From assembly GCA_026826555.1 (NCBI GenBank), contig JAKSZT010053928.1:45554653-45618652 (forward strand): a stretch of 64,000 nucleotides of DNA. The letters are read 5' to 3'. Positions within the stretch are counted from its first letter, which is position 1. Every line of letters begins with the position of its first letter. The notes beneath the pieces are model-generated. The model was not told the origin of the DNA. It made no database searches and saw nothing but the letters and a program-made list of their open reading frames with translations. The DNA is from Tolypeutes matacus. Taxonomy: Eukaryota > Chordata > Mammalia > Cingulata > Chlamyphoridae. Below are positions 10,776 through 22,447 of the stretch, piece after piece. A program made the translations under genes and the position numbers.

Positions 10776-11913
10776 GGTCACCAGTTCTGGAGTGTAGATT
10801 TCAAAACACAGATTTTTTTTTTGCAGGGGGTGAGAGTGTTCTCTTTATAGTTTTTTTGGATAAGCTAGGGGGTCTTCACAGGCTCAACTATCTCTTCCAT
10901 GCTCTTTTTGTGCCTTAAGTATAGTCACTTGTCTTTCTTTGGTGATGATATCACCACTTCTCCTACCCCTTAGAATTCTTTCCCTTTTGAAGTGATGGAC
11001 AAGAGAAGTTCTGTCTTCCTAATTTCCCTTACTTTCCTTGCTGCCCCAAAGAAAAGCTCAGAAGCTTTTTGTGCTTTAAGAGCTTTATTGTTGATCACCA
11101 TAGAAAGAAGGACAGAAGGCAGCAACAAATTCCATGGGGGAAACTGCAAACTTAATATAGTTCACATAGTTTTGATCTCTGGCCTAAAATTCCCAGACTC
11201 CATGCTCTTATGAGACTACAAGATGACAATGTCAACAAGACTCAAACAAGGTTACATTTCCATTAGTTATTACAGATTAAGCTTGACCTTCAGACCACGT
11301 CTTCCCAGGCTGTTACTGAAAATCCTCCTGGACCTCACTCTAGCTTCATCAGGTTGCCCAGTCATAGCATCTCTACCCGTGGTCCTCGCTGGCACCCACT
11401 GATGCCCACCACTGCCACCCGCCACTGCCAATCTGGCACAATAGCATAGAGAAGACATTGCTACTCTTTTCCAAGCAGGTCTTTCTCTGAATTTCCCACT
11501 GCACAGCTGAGGCCAGGCTACTTTTGATAATAATGAACTGGAGGTTTACTATCCTGGAAGGATCATACATCTCAATAACTAGGGGCCCTCACCAGTTGAC
11601 ACCCTATTAGAATGTCCATTAACAGAGACTGGGCTGCTGGCCTGAGCCATACACTAGGGGCCAGTGCGCCTCTTCACTGCTTTGTGTAGGCCTGCACTTT
11701 AAAGCTCTGGTCCCAATAGCCCTGGACATCAGAAAGCAAAAAAAGAAAAAAAAAATCCCCTTCCCTCAGTCTAAGTCCCACTTTAGGAGTCCTCATGTCC
11801 TGCCCTTGGATTGGCCTCTGTCTAGTAAGATGGTGGTAGGACATTCACTTCCCTCCAGGGGAAATCCCATCTCCATCCTGTGGTGTTTTTTTGGCTTCTC
11901 ATAAACTTTTGTT
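10776..11913. other. No gene seen
   Basis: No gene or confidently named repeat. A short T run at about 10811-10820 and an A-rich run at 11738-11757 are present. Confidence 0.4.
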
Positions 11914-11925
11914 CTTGGCCTACTT

Positions 11926-12316
11926 TTTTTTCCTCTCAAATTTCTGTTTTATTGACCCCAGGAGGCTCAGGCCTTGACTGTGTACTTCTGGAGTAGGTAC
12001 AACCACTGCTTCTTGGTCTTCACGTTCTCCTCATTCCTATTGAGACTGCGGTGGTTTTCTTGGGCTGCAGGTGCAAGGGCTTATACTTCTTGCCCTTGTA
12101 GAATTTCCTGAGGTTCTTTTCCTGAGTCTGGTTAATGACGGCAAAGGATTTGCAGACAACTCAGATCTTGGAGCACTTGGATGCAGCACCGCTTGTCACT
12201 GGCGACACACAGTGGGACAGCTGTTTCAGCAGATCCTCCTCCTTCTTGCCCTGAAGGTCCTGAGCCTTGATCTTGGCCATTATTACACAAGCCCCCACCT
12301 GCTTGAGGGAAAGCTC
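11926..12316 (-). pseudogene. RPL35: Processed pseudogene of ribosomal protein L35
   Basis: On the minus strand the start codon lies at 12280-12278 and the C-terminal stop at 11969-11967. The first residues read [13 protein letters not shown], close to the start of ribosomal protein uL29/RPL35, a component of the large cytosolic ribosomal subunit. Later parts ([21 protein letters not shown]) also match. The remnant is 314 nt against about 372 nt for the intact reading frame: about 21 nt are lost after codon 21, further blocks are lost later, and an Arg codon has become TGA after 'SKI'. There are no introns, an AATAAA lies just past the stop, an A tract (T's at 11924-11931) follows, and the leader keeps gcttgtg before the ATG. 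Near-identical flanks cttggcctactt (11914-11925) and cttagcctactt (12317-12328) are a 12-bp target-site duplication with one mismatch. It cannot make a functional protein. Confidence 0.93.
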
Positions 12317-12328
12317 CTTAGCCTACTT

Positions 12329-12839
12329 ATGAGTGTCAGATAGTGACACCTTGGGGATTAGAGATACTAAATAACTGAGATGAAAGGAAGTTCTTCCTCC
12401 ACTTGCTCATCACCTGCAAGGGAGAGTTAAGAATTCAAGAGGAGGGAGAGTTGTCAGTGTGTCCTGCATACATTCTGCATCTCAGCTGGGGAAGAGATAA
12501 GGTGAGTAAGGGGTGTTATGGGGCTTCCCTCTCACCTGAAGTCAAACTTCAGGAAAGCTATTTGAAGACCTTGATTTACTTCCCTTGGAATTGAGGGATT
12601 CAAGCACAGGTGCCTAACTCCCACCCAAGAAAGCTTACAAATGTAGCCCACAGAGAGTAAGTCAGGGCTGCCTTGGAGTCCTTCAGCAGTCTGGGAGGGC
12701 AAGGATGGGTGCACATGGATTTCGTGTGGGCCTAAAACAGACCCTTTGGCAGGGAAGCAGGTATTGATATCCTTACAAAGCATCCCACTCAAAGAGACCA
12801 TCTGGAGAGGTGAGGTGGCTCCAAAGAAGGAAGGAATGT
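12329..12839. other. No gene seen
   Basis: No recognised gene or repeat; may include more of the L1M element that is clear from about 12.84 kb. Confidence 0.4.
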
Positions 12840-13500
12840 GGGAAACCAGGAGCTGTGGGGAGCATCAGAAGTGACTACCCAGAGGAGACATAATCTACAG
12901 CAAGGGAACTGCAGGTGGAGAACCCTGCCTCCACCCCCATCATGGACTGGGTTCTCTCAAGAGAAACTTGACAAATACTACCTCAGCCAGGTGGTCAATG
13001 TCAATAGCAATAACCGTAAGTCAAGGTGATGGTATGTGCACTCGATGAATATGGCATGTTACCCCTGTGATTTACCTCCTCAAAGCCCACAATCCCTGAG
13101 AAAAGCATCAGACAAATTCCATAGCAGGCCATCCTACAATATTCCTCACCAGTACCCTCAAACTGTTAAGGTCATCAAAAGCAAGGAAAATCTAAGAAAC
13201 TGTCATAGCCAACAGGAACCTAATGAGACATGACGGCTAAATGTAAACTGGTTCCCCAGATGGGATCCTGGAACAGAAAAAGCGCATTAGGTGAAAAAAG
13301 GCAAATCTGAATAAACTGTGGACTTTAGATAATAATAATATATTGTAATTGGTTAATTAATTGTAACAAATGTACTGTATTAAGGTAAGTTGTTAATAAT
13401 AGGGGAAACTGGAGAGGGTTATATATGGGAAATCTGTACCATGTGCTCAGTTTCTCTGTAAATCTAAAACCATTCTAAAAAATAAAGTCTGTTAATAATA
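12840..13500 (+). mobile_element. L1M 3' end
   Basis: The text follows the 3' UTR of old mammalian L1M elements: cttgacaaatacta, acccctgtgatttacctcctc, gggatcctggaacagaaaaa, atgtactgtattaaggtaag, ttctctgtaaatctaaaacc, ending in AATAAAG. The coding part is absent. Confidence 0.7.
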
Positions 13501-13559
13501 GTTTTAAAAGCTATGAATTTTTAATCTACCCATGATCTTATCCTTGCTGTGGGGAAGAA

Positions 13560-13745
13560 AAAGTCAGCATAGCTTTAAGTTAGAAAACTTGAGTTCAAAC
13601 TCTTCTGTGCATTAACTCTTGTGTGATCTTGTGGTGGTCATTTAACCTCTCTAGGTTCAGTTATTTATCTCTAAAATGGTGATAATATAATCTTCTAACA
13701 GGCCTTGGTTATGAGAATCAAAAAGGCTAATTAATGTTGCAATGC
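13560..13745 (+). repeat. MIR SINE
   Basis: MIR blocks in order: aacttgagttcaaactc, gtgtgatcttgtggtggtca, tttaacctctctaggttcag, aaaatggtgataatataat. Confidence 0.65.
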
Positions 13746-15370
13746 TTCATAAAAACACAAAATGCCTCTCTATTGGTTTTGAAAGACTATTCAGACTAGT
13801 GGGAAACTGTTTGCTTATAACTCCAAACCTTTTCTAGAAGTAATTTTAGGGATTTTTAGATATTCTTATGCAATCACTCAATTTTTCATGGGCAGTGTCA
13901 CACACTGTCTTTCTATTTCCCTAATGCCAAAACCAGCCTGATGTACCCAACTACCACTGGTCCTGTGGCCCTCCTTGCCCTGTCTCTGATTGCCTCAGTC
14001 CCTTTCCTCTTGAGCCTCTGCTCATGCTGTTGTTTCCTTCTAAGTTTCTGGTCTAAACCCTGAGCTTTGCCTTTGGGGCCTGCTTGCTCTCGGCCTTGGC
14101 ACATGGTGGCGGATTTCCGCCTGCTTCCTTTGTGACAGTCAGCATGCTCCTCAACTTGGTGCGCTTTCTACTCCCTCTTGTTCCCTGTCATTTGATGTTT
14201 ATTTCCTGTGGATCAATCTCTGATGAGTGCCCTCCTTGCCAATCTTTTGGCAGTCTCCTCACTTCTTGAATACCTACACTTGCTCGTTTTCATTTTGGCA
14301 GGGGTCTATTCTGTTTCCCTACTAGATGACCGACAGGAGAAAAAGGACAAAAAGGGAACATCTGATAACTTGGCCTCTGGGTATCTGTGTTGCTGAGCTG
14401 GTGAGTGTTTGGTCCCTCTCTCTGGGGCTCTGTCCTAGTTGGCCACACCCGTGAGGAAGATGCTTGGCTTTCAAGTCAGAAGGCCTCAGGCATCTGCTGT
14501 TACTAAAAAATAATTTTCTTTCTGCTGGCTGCTCTGGTTTGGAAGTAGGAGAAAGTTGTTACCTTAAATGACTCTCATTTATGACTCTTCCTCTTGGGTT
14601 GCAAACTTGAGAATGTTTCCATTCTAGCTTCACTGGGGACTCAGCAGGACTCAGGAGCTATTAGGTCTAACCCTGGAGACTGACAGTATAACTAATGTTG
14701 GTGTCTAGTGAGTGGCCAGCCGTTCCCAGTGACTGAGTTTTAAAAGCTCTCAGGAGTCAGGCTCACTTTAGACCCTGGACAAACTAGCTGCTGACAGCCT
14801 CCTCTTCACAGCTGCTAAGTGTGCAAATGAGAAGTCTTTCAAGAAAATAGCTCTATGGCTATTATGGGCCTCTACTCTTATCTTGGAGAGGAAATGCTTA
14901 TCTACCAGTCTTATATAATTCAAATGAGATAGCCGCATAATGTTCCTCTCCCCTTTAAATTACAAGGAATCAGTGGTCTGTCCTTCTGAAAGGTCCTCTA
15001 CAGCTTCCTGAATGAAAATGAGTCAAAGTGAGGAATGAGGAATGTCTAATGATGCTTGTCGACAACAGAGCTCTTAGCATCCTTATCAGGCAGGGCAGGC
15101 AGCAGGAGTCTTAAACATTTCAGATATTTTTGCCCCTTGAGATCTCCTTGAGTTTCCTACATTAATTAGCCCATTCCTATCATTCACATCAGATAAATAA
15201 CAAGGAGAAACCCTCTGGTAAAATGAAAGGTTTTGGAACTGTCTCCAATGAATGAGATAATCAGATTGAAAATGCCCACCTGTTATTATTGGTGGATGAA
15301 CCAGCTTCTTTATGCAAAGATTACAAAAACGCTGTTTTTCTGCAGAATGCCTTTCAGCCTGAAGGCTAGA
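13746..15370. other. No gene; unassigned
   Basis: No protein or RNA gene. Around 13.9-14.3 kb there are L2-like words only. The part from about 14880 to 15370 is free of repeats I recognise and has mixed composition, including ttatgcaaag, an octamer-like word; it might be conserved non-coding DNA but nothing here proves it. Confidence 0.4.
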
Positions 15371-17689
15371 TATCCATTTGCAGGGATTTGAAAAATCTAT
15401 GATTGAGGCTCATTTGCTGATTTGTTTTTACTGCGGTGCCTTCTGGAAGGATTGTGACTTGGCCATATTTGTTAAACCATTAGTTCTTAGGAAGCACCCT
15501 GCCTTTCCAATTGTTTTGGGTATGAAGGTTGATCAAAAAGTGCAGTTACTCATCATGTTTGGGGGGAAGACAATGCTACTAATTTTCAAGTCATTACTAC
15601 AAGTCTTTATACAGAATGTCACTGTTGGAGGTGCACTATCCACCTGCAGGAGCTCCGTCCATGGAAAGGGGCTCTGATATGGATAAGAACCCATGGTCAG
15701 GGATGGACAAGAGGCCACCACTTTAGGGGAGGACTTTTGAGAAGGAGGAAGGGGGGTCAGGGAGGAGAAAGAACATAATTCTACTGATACCATGGGGGTA
15801 AATTCTGTTTCTTGCAGTGTGTTCTGAGGCAGTTGGTATAATGACCCTGCCCTTGGAAAGGTGAGACAAGCTGGGGAGAGGTCTAGAGGAAAGCAGATGT
15901 AGGGCAGACTATGGTCCTCATGTACCATATGGCCTGAAGAGCTTGCCAGGGAGATGGCATGCTGAGCTTTGGCCCAAAGTCCTGGCTAGAAATTATAAAG
16001 CAGGGATTTGCCTGAGATGACTTAAGCTCCCTAGAGAGACATTGACTCCAGCCATGGCAGGTGATTAATGAAAGCTTAGAAGTGTCAGGATCTTGGGAGA
16101 CTCAAGCACTGGTGGAGACCTTCTCTTTAGCATCTCCCAATGAAGTCATGGGTTGGCAAGGTTTTCATGCCAAGAGGCAGAGTGTGGATTGTGATTCATA
16201 TGTGCCGGACTTCCCCCATGCCTCACTAGCACTTGCCCTCCTTCCTCAGTCTTTGCACAATATTTTGATACTCGTAGTGGATGAAAACTTTTGGTCTAAA
16301 TATAAACCACAAATTGGCAGAAACAATTTTCTTATTTAAAAGTCATGACCAACCACATACTTTGTCTAAGTGCGACATTTAGGAGTATGGACATCTCCAA
16401 TGAAGGGTATACTTAGTCACAATGTGTAATACATGCTCCACCCTGCAGAGTGACTCTGTATTGGGTTTCACTAGTGTTACATACTATGCACTATTAATTA
16501 ATCCAACCCCATGTTTCACACAATTAAGAAAGCAAGGCAGGTGAAGGAAATCTGTGGAACTAATTCTTCAAAAGGTACACATGTTGAAAACAATATAAAA
16601 AATAAGAAAGTAAAAGTAAATAGGTTTGAACATAGTTAAGAGATATCTTAGATGATTGACTCATTGCACTACAGAGTTGTCAGAGGCATTCAGGAAGAAA
16701 TGGCTACAATAGAGGACCTCTGCCATGTTCCTTTACCGAAGGCAGAATACTGGACAGGATAGACCATAGCTCTGACCATTTCATTTTGTATATTGTGTAT
16801 TAATGCTATATTCAGCCTAGGATCCAACTATGAGGATTCACCAGTTAAGAAAATATATTAGTAAGTAGGTGAAGGCATTTTAGACAAAGGTGCCAGTTCT
16901 CTTCCCATGGTTCTAACAACACTCTAGTAATTAACTTGAGGCTCCTTTTCTTTGGCCTCTGTAGTCTGTGCTGGTAACAAATGTGACTCCCTAGAGGAAC
17001 AGCAGAAGAAAGAAGAAGGAGAAAGAAGCATTTATTTGGTGATTCACTTCTGGATTATTTGCTATATAGATGATAAATCACATTCGTGTCCTTTGCCAGG
17101 GCAGAAATAAGCTGGACCCTTCTTTAGGCAAGCCACAAGAATCCTTCCCCAGACTCAGGCTGACTTCCTAAAACAGGTGTGCTCTGCCCTGTAGCTCTAG
17201 ACTCACTCCAAGCCAGGGCAAGGGGACACCAGCTTCTCCTCCTACTCCAGAAATCCATGAATCCTTTGGTCTCATTAGTTCCTGTGGTTTTCTGGCTTCA
17301 GATATTGTTTGGAATGTCTGTGTTCCAGCTATCTGTCATGGTGATTCTTGGTGTTGTACATCCTGATGTTAGGAATGATAATATTCAACATTTGCCCCCT
17401 CAGCTCTGTGTGTGCATAAACATGACTGGTTTAGATGGCTGCTCTGGGGACTGGCCCCAGGGCTAGTCCTCATTTCAAGGTTCCTGTTTTATCTGAAGCG
17501 ATTTTACACTACTCTGTTCACAGATATTGACATGAAAACATGGTAGATTTGGAAGCCTTGGTAGAATAGCTATTGGGATTCTATGGTGTGTGAGGTTTGG
17601 GGAATCAAGGGAAGGAAGAAGGAATATGAAATAAATAGCTACACATTCAACCTCTTAACTTTGTCCTCTGCAGGAGCATATAAAGTAAG
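15371..17689. other. No gene; unassigned
   Basis: No recognised gene or repeat in 2.3 kb. A 131-codon open frame on the minus strand (15533-15928) has no recognisable domain, signal or neighbour and is probably chance. Confidence 0.4.
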
Positions 17690-17815
17690 ATCAGAACTCC
17701 CTTCAGGATCAGGGGAACTAGGTCCTATTCCAGCAGCTGTCCCTGACTTGGCTTGTGCTTCAAGCAGGTCATTCACTAGCTTTGGGCATTAGCTTCATTT
17801 ACTATCAACAGGAAC
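17690..17815 (+). repeat. MIR-like fragment
   Basis: Blocks such as aactaggtcctattcc, tcattcactagctttggg and attagcttcatttact follow a diverged MIR. Confidence 0.4.
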
Positions 17816-18154
17816 TTTGAGCTGTACCTGGGGATTTTAACTTTTGTCCCAGAAGCTCTCTGAACCCATTCAAAGGGCATGCATAGTGGTGGATGTGTAT
17901 TTTTAGGAAAAGTGTCCAAAATTTTCTTCAAATTCTAAAGGGTCTATGACCAGAGCAACATTATAAACCACTGTATTGGATAGTTTCCATGGCCCATTCC
18001 AACCTGGGTGTTCCAGGATCCTAGAACAGCTTATAACAAAGATACTTGGATCTCAGACCAGGTCACGCCCACTGCCTTTTCTGGAGCTTCATCTAACTAC
18101 GCAGTCCACACTAACTTCCACCTGCTCTGATCTCATCTACACTTCAGTTAAATC
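17816..18154. other. No gene seen
   Basis: No recognised feature. Confidence 0.4.
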
Positions 18155-18245
18155 ATTCAGTTATTCATTCATCAAATATATGCTAGATAGCCAGTTAAAT
18201 ATTTATTGAGCACCTACTCTGGGTCAGACACTATCAAAATGGAAC
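18155..18245 (-). repeat. L2 3' end, antisense
   Basis: ttattcattcatcaaat followed by atttattgagcacctact and gggtcagacact is the reverse complement of the L2 3' terminus. Confidence 0.6.
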
Positions 18246-18339
18246 CATTCTAATCTACCACACTTAATCACAAAGCATTTTCTCAATCTCTACTATATGT
18301 TCAGTTCCACAGGGACCAGTGTTTTGTTTTGTTTTTTAA

Positions 18340-18515
18340 CTTTGGCTGAATATTAGAATAAATGAGGGCTGTTAAAACTCTTGTATCCAGGTCCCAAACT
18401 AGACTCATTAAATGAGAATTCCTGGGGGTTGGGACCCAGAAAGCAGTAGTTTTTTTAAAGTTCCTCCTTTTCAACTAATTAAAAAATATAGCCAAGTTTG
18501 AGAATTATTGATTAG
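18340..18515 (+). mobile_element. MER5-type hAT transposon
   Basis: Blocks match MER5A/B in order: ctgaatattagaataa, gggctgttaaaa, gaattcctgggggt, agcagtagttttttt, caagtttgagaattattg. Confidence 0.65.
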
Positions 18516-18604
18516 GATGATGAACCCTGCCCCAGTAATGACACACATGGGTTAAGAAAGCCCAAAAATGTTTTAGGGAACTCTCATTTTTTATAACTGT
18601 CAAA

Positions 18605-18685
18605 CTATGGAGGTGTTTCCCAGTGCATTTGGAATAAAATCCAAACCCTGGCTATGAGGCCTTAGATGATCTAGTCCTGCCGATG
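18605..18685 (+). repeat. L2 fragment, sense
   Basis: ggaataaaatccaaaccctg, then atgaggccttagatgatcta, then gtcctgcc resemble the segment of the L2 3' UTR that precedes the terminal part. Confidence 0.5.
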
Positions 18686-18689
18686 TTTT

Positions 18690-19060
18690 TTATTCAAGCA
18701 TTCAATAATATTTATTGCATGTCCAATATATGACAATCTCCTGCACATTAAGGATAGAATGGTGATAAGTCAGACAAGTTCCCTGCTCTTGGGAGCTTCT
18801 ATTCTGTGGAAGAGACAAACTATTAACATGCAAGCAAATATATCAATAAGAGAGAAAAGTCAAGTAATTGTAGACATTCTAATATTGGAAAATGAGAATA
18901 CATGATAGAAGTGAAAAGGCTGTGTAGAAAACTAATCAGTTACAACATTAATGTGGAGCCAAGTGCTCACTGGATGCTTTGGGGGCAGGGAGAGGGAAAA
19001 GCAGTTGTAATACAGGGGCTTTTTCAGGACTTGGGAATTATCCTGAGTGACATTGAAACA
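18690..19060 (-). repeat. Ancient LINE (L2-type), antisense, left part
   Basis: Blocks aagcattcaataatattt, agacaagttccctgctctt, gggagcttctattctgtgg and agacaaactattaacatg match antisense L2. The element seems to resume at about 19430 after the L1 insertion. Confidence 0.5.
18854..18905 (+). repeat. 52-bp near-identical repeat, copy 1
   Basis: Matches 20894-20945 at 51 of 52 positions (the mismatch is T at 18871 against A at 20911), same strand, offset 2,040 bp. It lies within the antisense L2-like region. Confidence 0.9.
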
Positions 19061-19320
19061 ACAGATATAGGCCATTTTATATCATCATATAACATGCAGA
19101 ACTGTGTGGGAGAGAGTGTGGTCTACAATGTGAACTATGGTCCATGCTTAATGGCAAAGCCCCAGGATGTGTATATCCATTGCAGGTGATGTGCCACACT
19201 AATGAAGAATGTTTATGTGGGAGGTGTGGGGCGTGGGGCATATGGGAATCCCTATAATTTTTGTGTAACATTTATGTAATCTAAGTATCTTTAAAAAAAA
19301 ATTATATAAAAAAAAGTCTT
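19061..19320 (+). mobile_element. 5'-truncated young L1 tail
   Basis: Sense copy of the same L1 3' UTR as 5930-6197, starting acagatataggccatttta and running to an A-rich end. It begins at the same L1 base as that copy. No clean target-site duplication was found. It interrupts older L2-like sequence. Confidence 0.85.
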
Positions 19321-19429
19321 TACTAATTAAAAAAAACAAAACAAAACTGATCAGGATAACAGTCCTGATAATGATGGGGTAGAAGTAGGAGAGTAAATTA
19401 GGTTGACTGGTCAGCTGAGACTTCAATGT

Positions 19430-19650
19430 CTAACAGGAGTCAGCCTTGTGAAGATCTGGGGGAAATGGTACTAGCAAGAGAACAACATGTGCAAATGGAA
19501 TGGAATGATGTTGGCACAAAGCCACTGGGGCTACAGTGCAATGACAAAGGAAAGGGCTGGGGCTGAGGTCTGAAGGTGGATCAAGGCCAGATGATTTAGG
19601 ACCTTGCAAGTTGTGGCTTAGATTTAATTTTAAATGCCCTGAGAAGAACT
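19430..19650 (-). repeat. Ancient LINE (L2-type), antisense, right part
   Basis: aggagtcagccttgtgaagatctggggg-like and gatttaggaccttgcaag blocks follow the antisense L2 order seen at 18690, supporting one element split by the L1 tail. Confidence 0.45.
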
Positions 19651-19919
19651 TTCACTAAGGGCCCAGTCTCACAAATGAGCATTTATTTATTAAGCACAGG
19701 TTGTCTTTGCTTTGCACAATACTTTAAAAGCTGATCAAATCTCAGTTGCCATGGAATCTTGCAAAGCATGGACACAGTTCTGATATGCATGAGTCTCAGT
19801 TTTCATGGTAGCCTGCATCTTGTTTGGTTCTCTAATTATTCTTATACTAGTTTTGCTTTCTTAATTTAATTGTGAGATCACCTGGGCAAGGATAAGAGAC
19901 CTTTAGGTATTAGATTATT
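19651..19919. other. No gene seen
   Basis: Nothing recognised apart from possible L2-like words near 19680. Confidence 0.4.
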
Positions 19920-20338
19920 TTTCCCATCCATTCTCTCCCTCCCTCCCTGTTACTAGCCCATAGAAGTAGACAATCTCACCCAATTGACTTTGAGCTTGGC
20001 CACATGACTTGTTTTGGCCAGTGGATTGTGAGTAGACTTGATGTTTACCATGTTCAAACAGAAACTTTAAGTGTGTTTGTTTGTTTCTGCTCATTTTCTC
20101 TCTACTGTTTTTGAATTCCTACCCAGTGCCAGAACAGTATGTCCCCAAGAGAAGCTATCCCTCCTCCTTCTTGGTGCCACAGTGAGAGGTACTGAGACAA
20201 GCCAAGCCCATAAGTTTGATAGGAGTCATAGCCACCCCACCTCCTTATGTCATGGGGGGCAAGAAATAAATATTTATTGCTGTGGGCCCCTAAGAAATTG
20301 GGGCTATCTGTTACTGCTGCAAAAACTAACTGATACAG
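19920..20338 (+). mobile_element. MLT1-like LTR, sense
   Basis: gagcttggccacatgacttg and ttttggccagtggattgtga lead to a 3' end with aataaatatttattgctgtg, ctaagaaattggggc, tgttactgctgcaaa and aactgataca, the order of an MLT1-class LTR. The AATAAA is the LTR polyadenylation signal. Confidence 0.55.
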
Positions 20339-20389
20339 TCAAGATGGTACCAAAAACATTGTAGATATTTAGCACATATTTGTGGGCCA

Positions 20390-20640
20390 GTTCTCTATGA
20401 GTAAGAGCATGAACTGTGGAACCAGACTACTTGGGCTTAAATTCCAGCTCTGACACTCACTAACTGTGAGAAGGTGGGCAAGTTACTTAACCTCTCTGTG
20501 TAATCTGTAAAATAAGGATAATAGTAGTACCTAACTCAAAAGGTTTCTATGAGGATTAAATTAGTTAATATATATAAAATAGAATTGTGCCATGATACAT
20601 ACCTTTGCTAATGTTATTATTATTCAATATTGATCTTAGT
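20390..20640 (+). repeat. MIR SINE
   Basis: Good MIR order: agagcatgaactgtggaacc, ttaaattccagctctgac, gtgggcaagttacttaacct, taatctgtaaaataaggat, gtttctatgaggattaaat. Confidence 0.75.
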
Positions 20641-21934
20641 TTCATTTTGACACTATAGTAACCTTTATCACACATCTTTGGAAGTTATCTTCCGTTAATG
20701 TATTATTTTAAGTGGCTTCTTAACCAACAACCATTCATTTGTCTGAATCAATAAACCTATTTTTATTCACATCTTCCAGGTCAAAGTTCAAAATGTTCAT
20801 TAGAACTGTGCCTTACTATATAGGTACTTAGTCAAGTGGAAAAATACTTTTATGAAGTGGAAAATAATTAATTAAAAAAGCAGGGAATGAAACGAAAAGT
20901 CAAGTAATTGAAGACATTCTAATATTGGAAAATGAGAATACATGACATTAGAAGACACTATCCTATTAAATGAAAAATACTGGGCACTGTCTGAAAACAA
21001 GAAGCAAATATACAATATCAAACATACATTCTTATCCTGGAAAATAATCAAAATCTCTGAAAGTCAGTAAATCAGTCAGTGTAGAAAGTTGCTTTCATTT
21101 CTCCTTCTCTCTCATTGGTGATGCCTATTCATTTAAGTTTCTATTATATGATATGCACTTTTTTTGAATGGCTCAATGTGTCTCAATTAAGTTTTAGCAG
21201 CCCACCATAAAGCCTAACACAGGCCAAAGGTTTTCCTTTTATTCTTTTATCATACCTGGGCACCAAACCTAAGCTGCTCAACAGAGTTTTGTACTCAGTT
21301 CCTGAATAGACATTTGTTATCTAGAACTTATTCCCCAGTTTCTCAGTTTTCAAAACATTCACTGTCCCTTGAAATACTTTTAAATCCAATAATATACACT
21401 TTTTAGCCAGGATTGATACTGCCAAAATGCAACCATGATCGCCTAGGTTTTAGTTTTGAAATATCATCAGACAATGGATTTGAACAGAAATAGGAAATTC
21501 ATCCATCTGGCTGGGTTTAGTGGGGCTCTGTGAAGCGTGTCATTTAATAGGTGTGTTTAGCAGCACAGAAATTTCCACAGGCATCAGCAGCAGTGGAGGC
21601 ATTGCTTGAGTTCTTATTGCTACAGGTTCACTTCATATTTGGGTGAGCTGATGGTAACACAAAAATAATATTAAAACTAGAAATAAAACTTACAGTTTCC
21701 AGTCATTGAGAGATAGTGTGACAGACTGGAAAGCTTGTGAACTTGAGAAGCAGATTATTTATGCTCTGATTCCATGTCTTTACATAAGTGAGTCTGTACA
21801 TAAGCATTCCAGGTCTCATTTTCCTGGTCTAAAAGTGTTCTAAGTGTCCTTTGAGTAAACAGAAACATTTCTTTTTCTCATCCAGAATCCAAGCCAGGGT
21901 CACATATTTCATTTTGCCATCATATTTTTTATCT
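20641..21934. other. No gene seen
   Basis: AT-rich DNA; the only notable feature is copy 2 of the 52-bp repeat. No repeat family recognised. Confidence 0.4.
20894..20945 (+). repeat. 52-bp near-identical repeat, copy 2
   Basis: Partner of 18854-18905 with one mismatch. Flanks are unrelated to those of copy 1. Confidence 0.9.
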
Positions 21935-22305
21935 CATTTAATCTGGAACACTTATTCTGTCTTCCCTTGCCTTTCATGACCTTAACAATTTGGTGAGTAC
22001 AGGGAATTTATTTTATAAAATGTCTTTGAATTTGTTTCTAATGTCTCCTGATGATTAGATTCCAGTTATACACTTGTGGTTGGACCACCACAGAAGTAAT
22101 TTGTGCCCTTCTCAGTGCATCACATCAGAAGGCACGTGATGTTTGTATTCTGTCAATAGTGACATTGACCTTGATCACTTGAATACGGTGGTGTCTTTTA
22201 GGTTTCCCTGCTGTAAAATTATTACTTTTCCCTTTTCAGTTAGTAACCTTACAAGGACATTCTTTGACACTCTGCAAATATCCTATTTCTCATTGCCATA
22301 CAGCA
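21935..22305 (-). mobile_element. L1M fragment, antisense
   Basis: Blocks gacattgaccttgatcactt, acggtggtgtcttttaggttt, ctgctgtaaaattattac and ctctgcaaatatcctattt follow the antisense 3' UTR of an L1ME-type element. Confidence 0.55.
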
Positions 22306-22314
22306 ATCTTAACA

Positions 22315-22447
22315 GATAATCTAATCAAAAGCTCCTCAACTGTACTTAATGCAATCAAAGGGCATCTCACCCAGAGTAAGATTAGTTTGCAAACATAATC
22401 TTTCGCATTTTGGGATTCATAAAATAATCTCAAACTGCCACACTCAT
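22315..22447 (-). mobile_element. Xenarthran LTR fragment (5' end)
   Basis: Matches the right end of the LTR at 51.8-52.6 kb: aatcaaagggcatctcaccc, gtttgcaaacataatc, ttcataaaataatctcaaac, tgccaca. Since the LTR is antisense, this is its 5' part. Confidence 0.6.

Noticed and set aside
12071..12343. 90-codon plus-strand open frame
   Set aside because: It is the wrong strand of the RPL35 pseudogene.
15533..15928. 131-codon minus-strand open frame
   Set aside because: Composition is ordinary and nothing in it resembles a protein family; length is within chance for 64 kb.
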